From Hymenobacter sp. BT188 (GTDB lineage: Bacteria; Bacteroidota; Bacteroidia; Cytophagales; Hymenobacteraceae): a stretch of DNA of 64,000 bases. A program made the translations under genes and the position numbers. The stretch lies in contig NZ_JACSCW010000002.1 of the NCBI RefSeq assembly GCF_014333585.1, positions 682,001-746,000 on the forward strand, given 5' to 3'. The notes below the pieces were generated by a model. That model was not told the origin of the DNA. It saw only the letters and a program-made list of their open reading frames with translations, and searched no databases. This document shows positions 45,089-54,671 of this stretch, piece by piece. The first letter of the stretch is position 1, and each line of letters begins with the position of its first letter.

Positions 45089-46429
45089 TCAGATTCGTTT
45101 TTCTTGATCTCCTTTTTCATAGGGAAGAAAAAGCATTATCAGGTTCAGCATTTCGCTTCGGCTTTCCATCAAATCCTGTGAGATAATAGTTTGGGGGGGC
45201 GAAAAGGGGTTGTTTGGGTTGTTAGCCGTATTGTCGTAAGTGCCCTCTACTTGAATTACTGACCCTTTAGGAATTAGCGTCAAATGGCGAAATTGATAGG
45301 ACTCCTGCCAGCGGAAGTCCCATTCTGGAATACTGACCAATGGAATTTGCTTTCCTCCAGGAGTTGTTGCCCACGCTTTGAATTTTTTGCCAATCAGGTG
45401 CATATGCGGCCAGACGTAGAGCAGCGATAAATCGGTACTTGTCTTTAGCTCAACCCGAAACTTTTTGACGCTGTCAGCAGGAATAACCAGCGGTGGCTCA
45501 ATGGTGCCCAAGCCACCTGAACCAATGCTGGTGGCTTGAATCTCACGTGTGATAGGCGTCTTAGTAAAGTAGAGCTTGATTTGAGACCAGTCGGTTGTAT
45601 CTACGCCAGAAGGGCCATAGTGAGCAGTCAGGAGAATGACTCCCCGCTTAGGCATTGTAAAACCTATCCCGGTCGGAAACTCCTGTTTGCTTGCCCCAGG
45701 TATCCAACCACCATAATAGGCCACATGCTGCATGAGCGGTTGAAACTCTTGCAGATTGGTCAGGAACTGATCTGATAGCACATAGTCTTGACCAGCATTG
45801 ATGTCGATTTCGGGGCCTACCGACTGTACGGCATAATTAGCGTGGTGCAAAAGAGCACGATTACCCGGTACAAATTCCACTGCCTGTACATTCTGATTAG
45901 CAGGTATCTCAAATGGAATCTTGAACATGACAAAGTTCTCTGTTCCGTTTCCGCGAATAGCAAAAGCCTTTTTAGGTCGTAAAATCAGGTCAGGCTTACG
46001 CTGGGGGGCTTTTTCGGCGGTTGGCACCGAAGCCGTACGTGCTACTTCAGGTCCACGCTTGGCTCCTGACTCGGTCCAGCGGCGAATGAGGGCTATTTGT
46101 TGGTCGGTCAGCCGCCGCTCATTGGCAAAGGAAACGTAATGCGGATCAGCCTTCCAAGGGGGCATATACCGGCTTTGTGTCACCGACTGAATCGTGCGTG
46201 CTCGGCGTGCCACATCCTGAAAGGTGAGCAGCGAAAAAGGCGCCGCGCCGCCGGGTTTATGGCAGGAAGTACAATTGCTCTGAATGATGGGAGCAATGTG
46301 CTCATTGTAGGTTACTGCCTTCTGTCCTAGGGCGCCGGATATGCTTAATAAATTGAGTAGGATAAAAAGTCCTATATAGTTAGCGCGTGTCCGACGCTGA
46401 GCCGCACGACTAAGAAAGGGAAGATACAT
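45089..46429 (-). CDS. Cytochrome c / copper type II monooxygenase-like fusion protein
   Basis: 446 residues. A hydrophobic signal segment (about 18-36) is followed by a cytochrome-c domain with heme motif C-T-S-C-H at residues 53-57 and Met in RYMPPW near 89. After a linker (PQRKPDLILRPKKAF) comes a region with LLHHANYAV, LLTAHYGPSG and WPHMHLIGKKF. His-rich motifs of this kind are typical of the copper type II ascorbate-dependent monooxygenase C-terminal domain (the HMH being a copper ligand pair). The first copper site of true monooxygenases is not evident, so hydroxylase activity is uncertain. It is exported and probably redox-active in the periplasm. It sits alone between units 3 and 4 on the same strand. 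Confidence 0.8.
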   Translation of the reverse strand: MYLPFLSRAAQRRTRANYIGLFILLNLLSISGALGQKAVTYNEHIAPIIQSNCTSCHKPGGAAPFSLLTFQDVARRARTIQSVTQSRYMPPWKADPHYVSFANERRLTDQQIALIRRWTESGAKRGPEVARTASVPTAEKAPQRKPDLILRPKKAFAIRGNGTENFVMFKIPFEIPANQNVQAVEFVPGNRALLHHANYAVQSVGPEIDINAGQDYVLSDQFLTNLQEFQPLMQHVAYYGGWIPGASKQEFPTGIGFTMPKRGVILLTAHYGPSGVDTTDWSQIKLYFTKTPITREIQATSIGSGGLGTIEPPLVIPADSVKKFRVELKTSTDLSLLYVWPHMHLIGKKFKAWATTPGGKQIPLVSIPEWDFRWQESYQFRHLTLIPKGSVIQVEGTYDNTANNPNNPFSPPQTIISQDLMESRSEMLNLIMLFLPYEKGDQEKRI

Positions 46430-46550
46430 AACAGTGGGTGGGGAGCAATTCTATCTAAAGCAACAGCACAAGGGGAAATTTACGGACAAATATTTAGGCT
46501 TCTGACTTCTACTAACTCAAATCATGTTGAGTCTGGATTTTAATAGCACA

Positions 46551-46584
46551 AAAAAAGCCCCCCAGATGGCTGGGGGGCTTTTTT
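46551..46584. terminator. Terminator of susC/D unit 4, GGGGGGC arms
   Basis: AAAAAAGCCCCCCAG (46551-46565) and its complement (46570-46584), 4-nt loop. Confidence 0.92.
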
Positions 46585-46599
46585 ATAGAAGAGATAAGA

Positions 46600-48057
46600 T
46601 TAAAACTTATCCCACCAAAGTTTAGTCGTCAAGTTGTCAGCGCCTTGGTTAGCAACTGCCGCTTGATAGTTGGCCAAGTTCACCGACTGTTCGTTGCCGG
46701 GGTAGCGGAAACGAGTTGGGAGCTTAGTCAAAGCAGCTTCTGGGCCGGGCTTCAAATCATTCGGGTAATCCAAACGACGATACTCCGACCATGCCTCCAA
46801 ACCTTGTTGAAACAAAGCAATCCACTTCTGATTACCAATGCTCTGCTTGTAGTTAGCAGCATTATAAGCAACAGCGGGTTGAGCTAGGTAAGTTGTGATT
46901 GCTGCAGATTCGATTCCGAACTGCTCCATCGAGGCACGAATAGCAGCGGTATAGGTAGTAGCAGCATTGCCAGCAACGATACCACGAGCAATTGCTTCAG
47001 CTCTGAAGAATAACACCTCAGCGTACGTCATCAGTACACCGGGAGCATCGCTACGAGTGAAGTAGCTACCAAGTCTAGAGGTTTTGCTTAGACCCAAACC
47101 ATTAGCTGTTTCGGCGTCAATACCATTTGGTACACCTACATAATCACCGCCAGCTTCAGGCTTCTGTGCATAAACTGCCAAGCGAGGATCATTCAAAGCG
47201 GTGAGCTTCGTTACCAGCGTCTTACTTACCCGGTGATCATCGCGTGTTTTGCGGTTTTCGTTGATTGGGTTGTTGTTCGGCGCCGCGCTACGATAAACAA
47301 GTTGGGCATTATCAGCATTGCTCTGGAAAAGAGTAGCAGGGCTAGCTAATACCTCTTTGATGATCCCCTCTGCGAAAGCTTTATTTTCAGGTTCAGTATC
47401 TGTCATACGCATAGCGAGGCGCAGACGCAGCGAGTTGGCAAACTTCAGCCAATGCGTCATATCGCCATCGAAAAGGATATCGCCAGAGATGGCGCTTCCT
47501 GATGCATCAATCAGCGTAGTAGCTTGCTTCAATTCACCCAAAATGCCCTTATAGACATCTTGTTGCTTATCGTATTTAGGTTGCAAAACTCCCTCTTTTG
47601 CACGCAAAGCGTCAGAATAAGGAATGTCACCGTAAATATCCGTTAGCAGTGAGAAGGTGTAAGCCCGCATGATCAGACCAACAGCCTGATAGTTTGGATT
47701 CTTCTGCTCTACACCCAGTTTTGTGATGAGATTGAAGTCCTCTAGGCCTTGCGCATAGAAACCATTCCAGATATTCTGGTAGGTAGTAGTGCGGAAGAAA
47801 TAAGCATCCTCATCCGGATACTGAATCTTCGCCATGTGTTGAACGATGATATCGCCACCATCCATGCTTGCCTCTACACCAAATTGACGGTCTATCGTCG
47901 ACTCAAGTGCATTGGTCAGGATAAAAGACGGCGTAGCAACCTCCGCTACGTTGGGGTTCTTATTGAGTTCTTCGAAGTCTTTTTCGCAAGCCCCCAATCC
48001 CAACATAAGTGTAAAAGGGACTATCAGAGTTAGCTTCCGATACTTAGAAATGTTCAT
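46600..48057 (-). CDS. SusD-like surface lipoprotein (SusD_like-2 type), unit 4
   Basis: 485 residues from ATG 48057 (MNISKYRKLTLIVPFTLMLGLGAC); an upstream in-frame start adds 20 residues that do not look like a signal. Lipobox LGAC at Cys 24, then EKDFEELNKNPN. It has DIYGDIPYSDALRAKEGV, QPKYDKQQDVYK and C-terminal QKWIALFQQGLEAWSEYRRLDYP (KWIALFQQGLEAWSEYRR). It is close in type to unit 1. Lid protein of the susC encoded 78 bp upstream. Ligand unknown. Confidence 0.92.
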   Translation of the reverse strand: MNISKYRKLTLIVPFTLMLGLGACEKDFEELNKNPNVAEVATPSFILTNALESTIDRQFGVEASMDGGDIIVQHMAKIQYPDEDAYFFRTTTYQNIWNGFYAQGLEDFNLITKLGVEQKNPNYQAVGLIMRAYTFSLLTDIYGDIPYSDALRAKEGVLQPKYDKQQDVYKGILGELKQATTLIDASGSAISGDILFDGDMTHWLKFANSLRLRLAMRMTDTEPENKAFAEGIIKEVLASPATLFQSNADNAQLVYRSAAPNNNPINENRKTRDDHRVSKTLVTKLTALNDPRLAVYAQKPEAGGDYVGVPNGIDAETANGLGLSKTSRLGSYFTRSDAPGVLMTYAEVLFFRAEAIARGIVAGNAATTYTAAIRASMEQFGIESAAITTYLAQPAVAYNAANYKQSIGNQKWIALFQQGLEAWSEYRRLDYPNDLKPGPEAALTKLPTRFRYPGNEQSVNLANYQAAVANQGADNLTTKLWWDKF

Positions 48058-48135
48058 ATAATATTTGATTTTAGAAGTGATAACCAATTGTTGTGACGGA
48101 TTAGTCGCATACAACAACCAGTCATTTATGATTCC

Positions 48136-51100
48136 TTACAGCGTGAGGTTTACGTTGAAGCCAATGCTGCGCGTTGAAGGAATCTGACCGAACTCCAAAC
48201 CTTGGGCGTTGCCGCTGCTGAAAGAAGTCTCTGGGTCGATGTTAGGAGCATTAGACTGAAGGATAGCCAGGTTACGACCAACTACAGACAGTCCAATCGT
48301 GCTGAAAGGCGTTTTGCTGATCAGGCCTTTTGGCAGCTGGTAGCCCACTTTAATCTCACGCAGCTTAACGAACGAAGCATCATAAATGCTAGACTCAGCT
48401 ACGCTGTTGCTGTAGTAACGCTTCGTGTAGCTTTCAGCCGCTCTAGTAACGTCGTTCGGACGGTACGTGCCATCAGCATTTGCAATTACACCTTCACCAA
48501 TGATACCGTTTTCACGGCCGCGGAGTGAGTTGGCAAATGTACCAGCATAGTTACCCCAAGTGTTACTTACTGAGTAAACATCACCACCCTGACGGGTATC
48601 GATCAATACGCCGAGGTTAATACCTTTAAAGCTGAACGAGTTACTGATACCACCAGTCCAGTCTGGGTTTACATTGCCCAATACCTTGCGGGTTGGATCA
48701 ACGATCGGACGGCCAGAAGCATCGTTGATGATTTGACCTTTGTACTGGCCTTCCTCTACGCGACGGAAGCCGTTACCAAACAGCACACCGTAAGGCTCAC
48801 CTACGCGAGCTTCTACGTTTGCATTCCATTGTCCACCAAGTACCAAGGTTTTCAAGTCGCCATTCAACTCTTTCACCTCATTACGGTTCAAGGCGAAGTT
48901 GGCTGTCACATTCCATTGGAATGGGTTCTCCGGGTTCAAAGGAGCGAAGTTCAGAATAGCTTCAATGCCTTTGTTCTGGATGACACCAGCATTTACAAGT
49001 GCCGTTGCAAAGCCCGTAGAAGAAGATACTAACTGATTGAAAATCTGGTCAATTGAGTTGGTGTTATAGCCAGTTAATTCCAAGCCAATACGATTCTCGA
49101 GGAAACGCAATTCGATACCAGCTTCTAACGACTCCGTACGCTCAGGCCGCAGATCGGGATTGAGCAGGTCATTGCTGGTTGTAATGGCTGGGTTGCTGCC
49201 GAAGGGCGTATTGAAAGGGTAGATGTTAACCAGTTGGTATGGATCCTGACCACCGTTACCCACCTCTGCATAGCTAGCACGCAGTTTAGCAAACGACAGG
49301 AACGAGTTTTCAATACCCAGAGCTTCAGTCACGATCAAGCTACCATCAATAGAAGGATAGAAGAGGCTGTTGTTCGCGTCAGCAAGCGTCGAATACCAGT
49401 CATTACGACCGGTTACTCCAAGGAATGCAAAGTTCTTAAAGCCCAACTTAGCTGAACCGTAGACGCTATTCACACGCAGTCTGTTGTTTACGCTAGAAGG
49501 CTGAGTGGCAATAGCAGAGTTGGCCAAGGTGTAGATACCTGGTACTGCTAGTTCTGGAGCAACACCGCTGATCCGCTCCACTTTGTTATCGCGACGGTTT
49601 GCACCTAAAGCGAAGTCGATGTTGAAGTTTTCATTCAAGTCTTTGTTAGCAGTAGCCAGAATCTCTGAGTTACGCTCATTCACGTAGTACTCATCTTCTG
49701 CGTAGCTGCCTCTCAAATTCTCGATATCACCTACAGCAATACGACGCTGACGCTTCTCAGTGTAAAGGTCATTGCCAGTACGTGCCGTGATATTCAGCCA
49801 GTTAGTCAGCATGTAAGTTGCCGAAAGCTGGCCGTTGATACGGTCACGCCGATCATCGTTGGTGTTCTCGTTGAGCGTGAAGTATGGGTTGTTGTGGTAG
49901 TTGTAATTCCAGTTATACTTCTCACCATCACGCTCGTAGTCCTTCAACTCCGAAATGTCTACCTGACGGCCGAACCAGCTGAACTGCTGCATAACGTTCT
50001 GACCACTGTAGCCTAAGCCGGGACGACGACCACGGTTCTGAGTATAGGTGATGTCAGTAGATACTTTGAATTTCTTGGTGATGTCTGTGCCACCACTTAC
50101 CGAAACGGTGTTCCGCTTCAGGAAGGTGTTTTCTAGGATGCCCGTCTGATCTAGGTTAGTATAGGAAAGACGGAAATTAGCCTTTTCAGAAGAACCCGAT
50201 AGAGAAACATTATTATTGAGAGTGCGGCCAGTGCGGAAGAAGTCACGCACATTGTCGGGGTGAGCTACCCAAGGGGTAGGAACACGGTTGCCAGCAGCAT
50301 CTACTGGTGAGTTAAACTGTGGGATCAAACGGCCATCGAGGCGTGGGCCCCAGCTTTCGTCCGAACCATCATTCACGCCACCGCCAGCACCATCCACGAA
50401 TTCAAATTCACCGCCGTTGCCCTGGCCGTATTCGTTCTGGAAATCAGGTAATTTCAAAACAGAATCAAAGGTAGTCGTGCTATTTACGCTGACACCTAAG
50501 CCCTGCTGCTTACGACCAGATTTGGTCGTGATTAACACTACGCCGTTAGCAGCCCGTGAACCATAAAGAGCAGCTGCGTTAGCACCTTTCAGTACCGTGA
50601 TAGACTCAATGTCATCAGGGTTGATGTCTGAAGCGGCATTACCGTAGTCAACACCGCCGTTTCCGTTGGCGGGAGAGAAGTTGGAGTTGTCGATTGGCAA
50701 ACCGTTCACTACGAAGAGTGGCTGGTTGTTGCCGGTTATCGAACGGTTACCACGAATAACAATACGCGACGAGCTGCCAGGTGAGCCACCATTGCTATTG
50801 TTGATAGCAACACCAGCAATGCGGCCTGACAGTGAGTTAACCACGTTCGACTCACGAGCCTGGGTTAGAACTTCACCTTGAACGTCCTGTACGGAATAGC
50901 CCAGAGACCTTTTTTCCTCGGTACGACCCAAAGCTGTTACGACTACTTCGCCTAGCTGCTTGGTATCGGTGCCTAAGCTAACATCGATAACTGACTCAGT
51001 ACCAATAGCGCGCTCCACGTTTACATAGCCGATAGAGGAGAAAGTTAAGGTGGTAGCTGAGGCAGGTACACTAATAGAGAAAGCACCTTCAGAGTTGGTA

Positions 51101-51261
51101 GAGCCACCCACAGAGGTACCCTTCACGAGTACCGTAACGCCTGGCAAGCCTTCGCCAGTGCTGCGGTCCGTAACCCGACCAGTAACGGTTCTATCCTGCG
51201 CGATAGCCTGCTGCAACAAGCTCGTCATCAACAGAATGACCATAAATAAGAGTTTTTTCAT
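48136..51261 (-). CDS. SusC-like TonB-dependent transporter, unit 4
   Basis: 1041 residues. Signal peptide MKKLLFMVILLMTSLLQQAIA; CarboxypepD-reg domain (DRTVTGRVTDRSTGEGLPGV, SSIGYVNVERAIG); plug with GEVVVTALGRTEEKRSLGYS, GNNQPLFVVNGLPIDN (N in place of the usual D of VDGIP) and NAAALYGSRAANGVVLITTKSG. Barrel to IGFNVNLTL. Divergent from unit 5 with 387 bp between the starts. Upstream element TATACTTG at 51321-51328. Confidence 0.95.
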   Translation of the reverse strand: MKKLLFMVILLMTSLLQQAIAQDRTVTGRVTDRSTGEGLPGVTVLVKGTSVGGSTNSEGAFSISVPASATTLTFSSIGYVNVERAIGTESVIDVSLGTDTKQLGEVVVTALGRTEEKRSLGYSVQDVQGEVLTQARESNVVNSLSGRIAGVAINNSNGGSPGSSSRIVIRGNRSITGNNQPLFVVNGLPIDNSNFSPANGNGGVDYGNAASDINPDDIESITVLKGANAAALYGSRAANGVVLITTKSGRKQQGLGVSVNSTTTFDSVLKLPDFQNEYGQGNGGEFEFVDGAGGGVNDGSDESWGPRLDGRLIPQFNSPVDAAGNRVPTPWVAHPDNVRDFFRTGRTLNNNVSLSGSSEKANFRLSYTNLDQTGILENTFLKRNTVSVSGGTDITKKFKVSTDITYTQNRGRRPGLGYSGQNVMQQFSWFGRQVDISELKDYERDGEKYNWNYNYHNNPYFTLNENTNDDRRDRINGQLSATYMLTNWLNITARTGNDLYTEKRQRRIAVGDIENLRGSYAEDEYYVNERNSEILATANKDLNENFNIDFALGANRRDNKVERISGVAPELAVPGIYTLANSAIATQPSSVNNRLRVNSVYGSAKLGFKNFAFLGVTGRNDWYSTLADANNSLFYPSIDGSLIVTEALGIENSFLSFAKLRASYAEVGNGGQDPYQLVNIYPFNTPFGSNPAITTSNDLLNPDLRPERTESLEAGIELRFLENRIGLELTGYNTNSIDQIFNQLVSSSTGFATALVNAGVIQNKGIEAILNFAPLNPENPFQWNVTANFALNRNEVKELNGDLKTLVLGGQWNANVEARVGEPYGVLFGNGFRRVEEGQYKGQIINDASGRPIVDPTRKVLGNVNPDWTGGISNSFSFKGINLGVLIDTRQGGDVYSVSNTWGNYAGTFANSLRGRENGIIGEGVIANADGTYRPNDVTRAAESYTKRYYSNSVAESSIYDASFVKLREIKVGYQLPKGLISKTPFSTIGLSVVGRNLAILQSNAPNIDPETSFSSGNAQGLEFGQIPSTRSIGFNVNLTL

Positions 51262-51320
51262 TGGGTTAATAATTTGGTGAGAGAAAGGAAAAAATTGAAT
51301 TAGTGAGTGAATAACTATAG

Positions 51321-51328
51321 CAAGTATA
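51321..51328 (-). promoter_or_regulatory. Possible -7 element TATACTTG
   Basis: Minus strand, 60 bp upstream of the susC unit 4 ATG; one mismatch to TAnnTTTG. Confidence 0.4.
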
Positions 51329-51432
51329 GGTTAAAATGATAACTCAGCAAAGGTTGAAAATTAAGTATAGTGCTAGCAGGGCCACTTTTTAGATTAAAAA
51401 CATGAATTATCATGTAAAATATAGTGGTTCTG

Positions 51433-51440
51433 TAATTTTG
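51433..51440 (+). promoter_or_regulatory. -7 element TAATTTTG
   Basis: Exact TAnnTTTG match 209 bp upstream of the susC unit 5 ATG; a second candidate TAATTTTAG is at 51472-51480. Either would leave a leader of over 150 nt, much longer than for the other units. Confidence 0.35.
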
Positions 51441-51648
51441 AATATTTCGAATAAGAAGTTGCTTGTTTATATAATTTTAGCGTGTTGACATATTGGTTCC
51501 AAGATGGTTTATCAGTAGTCTATATAAGGGAAACATAATTCTTGAAAACTTTTTCTTAGCTTGTCGGGGAAAACCATACTTTTCACTAATTTATTTCCAT
51601 CCCTCCCACCAAACTGCTTTTTTAAAAAACCAAACAATCTTAACTCAC

Positions 51649-54648
51649 ATGAAAAAAAATCTATTCATTATCTTCTTGATGGTCACTGCGCTGTTGCAGC
51701 AGGTGGTGGCCCAGGATAGAAGTATTTCCGGAAGGGTAACCGACGCGTCAAGCGGCCAGGGCCTACCGGGAGTAACCGTTCTCGTTAAGGGCACAACAGT
51801 AGGTGTCTCAACTGATACAGATGGAAGTTTTAGCTTGAGTGCGCCTGCTTCAGCCTCCACCTTGACTTTCTCCTCTATTGGTTATCTGACGGTTGAGCGG
51901 CCAATTGGTAATTCCAGCACAATCAATGTGCAGCTAGCAACCGATACCCGCCAACTGGAAGAGGTAGTAGTAACGGGCTTAGCTACCTCTATTAAGCGGT
52001 CCAACTTAGCTAACGCTGTAACAACCATTTCTGCTAAGGAGCTAGTGGGCAGTACCCGCCCAGTAACAGTGGATGCTGCTTTGAATGGCAAGGTGGTAGG
52101 CGCTAATATTTCTCAGACGTCAGGTGCGCCAGGTGGCGGTGTCGCTATTCAGCTACGCGGCATTTCCTCGCTTACTGGCGGTACGCAGCCACTCTATATT
52201 ATTGATGGTGTGTATGCCGTAAATGCCGAAGTGGGCAATGGAGCTGGAGCCGCCGCTTTTTCGGCCGCCGCTTCTACCACTGCCGGGCGTAGTACGCAGG
52301 ATAACCCAGTTAACCGCCTTGCTGACCTAAACCCCAATGATATTGAAAGCATTGAGGTGCTAAAGGGTTCGAGCGCGGCGGCTATCTATGGTACTCGCGC
52401 TAACGCTGGCGTAATTATCATCAAAACGAAGCGTGGGGTAGCTGGTCAAACCCGTGTTAGCTTCAACCAAGATTTGGGCTTTGCCAAGGCCTGGAATCTG
52501 CTGGGTAAGGAAGACTGGACGAATGAGAAGATTGACCTCAACTATACCGGTGCCCGCGCTACTCTTGAAAAGCAACGTTTGGCAGACGCGCAAGCTAGTG
52601 GTCAGATATACGATTACGAAGAGCAGATTTTCGGCAATACTGCTTTTCTGCGCAATACTTCGTTGAGCGTCTCGGGCGGTTCGGAGAAAACGAAATTCTA
52701 CGTGGCCGGTACCAGCACCGATGAGGGTGGTATCGTTGATCGTACGGGTTTCAAGCGCAACTCTATTCGCGCCAACCTTGATCAGAAAATAGGAGAGCGT
52801 ATTGACATTGGTATCACGTCTAGTTTCATTCGTTCGCAGAACCGCCGCGGATTCACGGGTAACGATAACCGTGGTGTAAGCCTCGGCTATACCTTAGGCT
52901 ATCTGCCAAGCTATGCTCAATTACAGCCCAATGAGGCAGGTATATTCCCAGACAATCCATATGGTGGTGACAATCCATTGGCAATCGTAGCGCGGGCTGT
53001 AAACGAAGAAAATACGAATCGTACGGTCCAAGCCGTTAACGGTACGCTTCGCATACTGGAGAATGAGACATCTTCCCTGCGTCTGGCTGTACAAGGCGGT
53101 ATTGACTATTCCAATAGTGACGCGATATTGGCATTGCCTGCTGATCTACAGTCGCAGCGCAACCTGCCTAACCCAGGTGCAGTGCGTGTGCTGAAGAATC
53201 AGTTCTTTAACTATAACCTCCAGGGATTCTTAGTGTATGACTGGCGCTTGGGCGAAACTATCAACCTCACTTCGCAGGTTGGAACGGTTCGCTTAGGGCT
53301 TGATCGTAACTTGAGCTTTAGCCAAGGACAAAATTTGGCCCCCGGCGAACCGCTAACTCCGAACCGTAGCTCACTGGTAACCCAAGAAGTGGAACTTGGC
53401 TCCGAGCGTGATATCGGTCATGTGGCGCAGCAAGAGGTTAACTTCAACGACCAGATCATCGCTACTGCTGGTGTGCGTTTCGACAAATCGAGCCGCAATG
53501 GGGACCCTAACAAGTACTATGCTTTCCCCAAGGCTTCATTGGCAGTTAACATCGCTAAGTTTGGCTTTTTCGATCTGCCAGCAGTGAACTTAGTAAAGCT
53601 ACGGGCAGCTTACGGTGAAACCGGTGCTCCTGGCTTCTTCGGCTCTACTTTCTCACCCTTGGTTAACACAAGTACTGGTGGCCGCGTAGGCTTCCTGCCA
53701 TCAACCCTAGTAGGCAACCTGGATATCGGGCCAGAGCGCGCCACAGAGTTTGAAACTGGCATAGATCTCGCCTTTCTTGAGAGCCGCATCACTTTGGAGG
53801 CAACCTACTATAATAAGGTAGCCAAAGACCTGATCAATTCGTTTGTATTGGCCCCAAGCACTGGAGTAACTTCTATTCGTGCTTTCCCAGTAGGTGACTT
53901 GCAAAACCGAGGCATAGAACTGTCTCTGGGTGTTACCCCTATACGCAGCGAAAACTTTAATTGGGTATCAACTACTCAATACTGGTTTAACCGCACGGAG
54001 GTGACCCGGATTGTGGTACCAGCCTTTAATACTGGTTTAGGTTTTGGCAGCGGATTTGGCCGTAACGTATTCACGTTAGGTGAGTCGCCCTCGCGCTGGT
54101 ATGGCACTCCCGTAAATGCCGTCGACAATGCAACTAATCCTAGCTTCCTGACTCGCTATCAAGAGGCTCAACCCAAGTTTCAAATGTCCTTCTTAAACAA
54201 CTTTACACTGTTTAAGAATATAGAAGTATCCTTCCTGCTGCACTGGCGCAAGGATAGCTACACGAGCAACCTAAGCCGTTTGCTACAAGACGAAGGCGGC
54301 ACCACGAAGGATTGGAGCCAAGATGACGACAATGATGGCCAAGTGAATGGTTTGCAGCGGCCAAACTTGCCGGCTAGTGAGTACATTCAAAATAGTGGCT
54401 ATGTACGCCTACGTGAGGCCAGCATTTACTACTCAGTACCGGCTAGCATACGCACGGCCATCTTCAAGGACTTCGTACGCAACATTCGGATAGGTGCATC
54501 AGGGAACAATTTGATCACCTGGACTGATTATGTCGGCTACGATCCGGAGGTTTCGAACTTTGGTTCAACCTCCAATGGTGCTCAAGTGGATGTTAGCAGC
54601 TTCCCCAATACTCGGCGTGTGTTCTTCCACATAGGCCTTGATTTTTAA
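51649..54648 (+). CDS. SusC-like TonB-dependent transporter, unit 5
   Basis: 999 residues from ATG 51649 (MKKNLFIIFLMVTALLQQVVA); in-frame codons from 51493 would bury the signal peptide. CarboxypepD-reg domain (DRSISGRVTDASSGQGLPGV, SSIGYLTVERPIG). The plug is the most divergent of the five (EEVVVTGLATSIKRSNLANAV, GTQPLYIIDGVYAVNAEVGNG, SSAAAIYGTRANAGVIIIKTKRG). Barrel to VFFHIGLDF. It is the only unit on the plus strand. A separate origin from units 1-4 is likely (inference). Confidence 0.94.
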   Translation: MKKNLFIIFLMVTALLQQVVAQDRSISGRVTDASSGQGLPGVTVLVKGTTVGVSTDTDGSFSLSAPASASTLTFSSIGYLTVERPIGNSSTINVQLATDTRQLEEVVVTGLATSIKRSNLANAVTTISAKELVGSTRPVTVDAALNGKVVGANISQTSGAPGGGVAIQLRGISSLTGGTQPLYIIDGVYAVNAEVGNGAGAAAFSAAASTTAGRSTQDNPVNRLADLNPNDIESIEVLKGSSAAAIYGTRANAGVIIIKTKRGVAGQTRVSFNQDLGFAKAWNLLGKEDWTNEKIDLNYTGARATLEKQRLADAQASGQIYDYEEQIFGNTAFLRNTSLSVSGGSEKTKFYVAGTSTDEGGIVDRTGFKRNSIRANLDQKIGERIDIGITSSFIRSQNRRGFTGNDNRGVSLGYTLGYLPSYAQLQPNEAGIFPDNPYGGDNPLAIVARAVNEENTNRTVQAVNGTLRILENETSSLRLAVQGGIDYSNSDAILALPADLQSQRNLPNPGAVRVLKNQFFNYNLQGFLVYDWRLGETINLTSQVGTVRLGLDRNLSFSQGQNLAPGEPLTPNRSSLVTQEVELGSERDIGHVAQQEVNFNDQIIATAGVRFDKSSRNGDPNKYYAFPKASLAVNIAKFGFFDLPAVNLVKLRAAYGETGAPGFFGSTFSPLVNTSTGGRVGFLPSTLVGNLDIGPERATEFETGIDLAFLESRITLEATYYNKVAKDLINSFVLAPSTGVTSIRAFPVGDLQNRGIELSLGVTPIRSENFNWVSTTQYWFNRTEVTRIVVPAFNTGLGFGSGFGRNVFTLGESPSRWYGTPVNAVDNATNPSFLTRYQEAQPKFQMSFLNNFTLFKNIEVSFLLHWRKDSYTSNLSRLLQDEGGTTKDWSQDDDNDGQVNGLQRPNLPASEYIQNSGYVRLREASIYYSVPASIRTAIFKDFVRNIRIGASGNNLITWTDYVGYDPEVSNFGSTSNGAQVDVSSFPNTRRVFFHIGLDF

Positions 54649-54671
54649 TCTTTCCTTGATCTAATCTACTT

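Larger units (their letters stand above)
51262..51648. other. Divergent promoter region between susC units 4 and 5
   Basis: 387 bp, AT-rich, no gene. It holds -7-like elements for both directions: minus TATACTTG 51321-51328 (for unit 4) and plus TAATTTTG 51433-51440 and TAATTTTAG 51472-51480 (for unit 5). No long inverted repeat or recombinase site was seen. Confidence 0.6.

Noticed and set aside
45193..45200. Phase-variable G7 tract in the cytochrome gene
   Set aside because: The tract is short, in frame, and matches the widespread GGGGGGC motif; no evidence of length variation.
51262..51648. Invertible promoter between the divergent susC genes
   Set aside because: No matching inverted repeats and no invertase gene nearby; the 5' ends of the two susC genes are only moderately similar.
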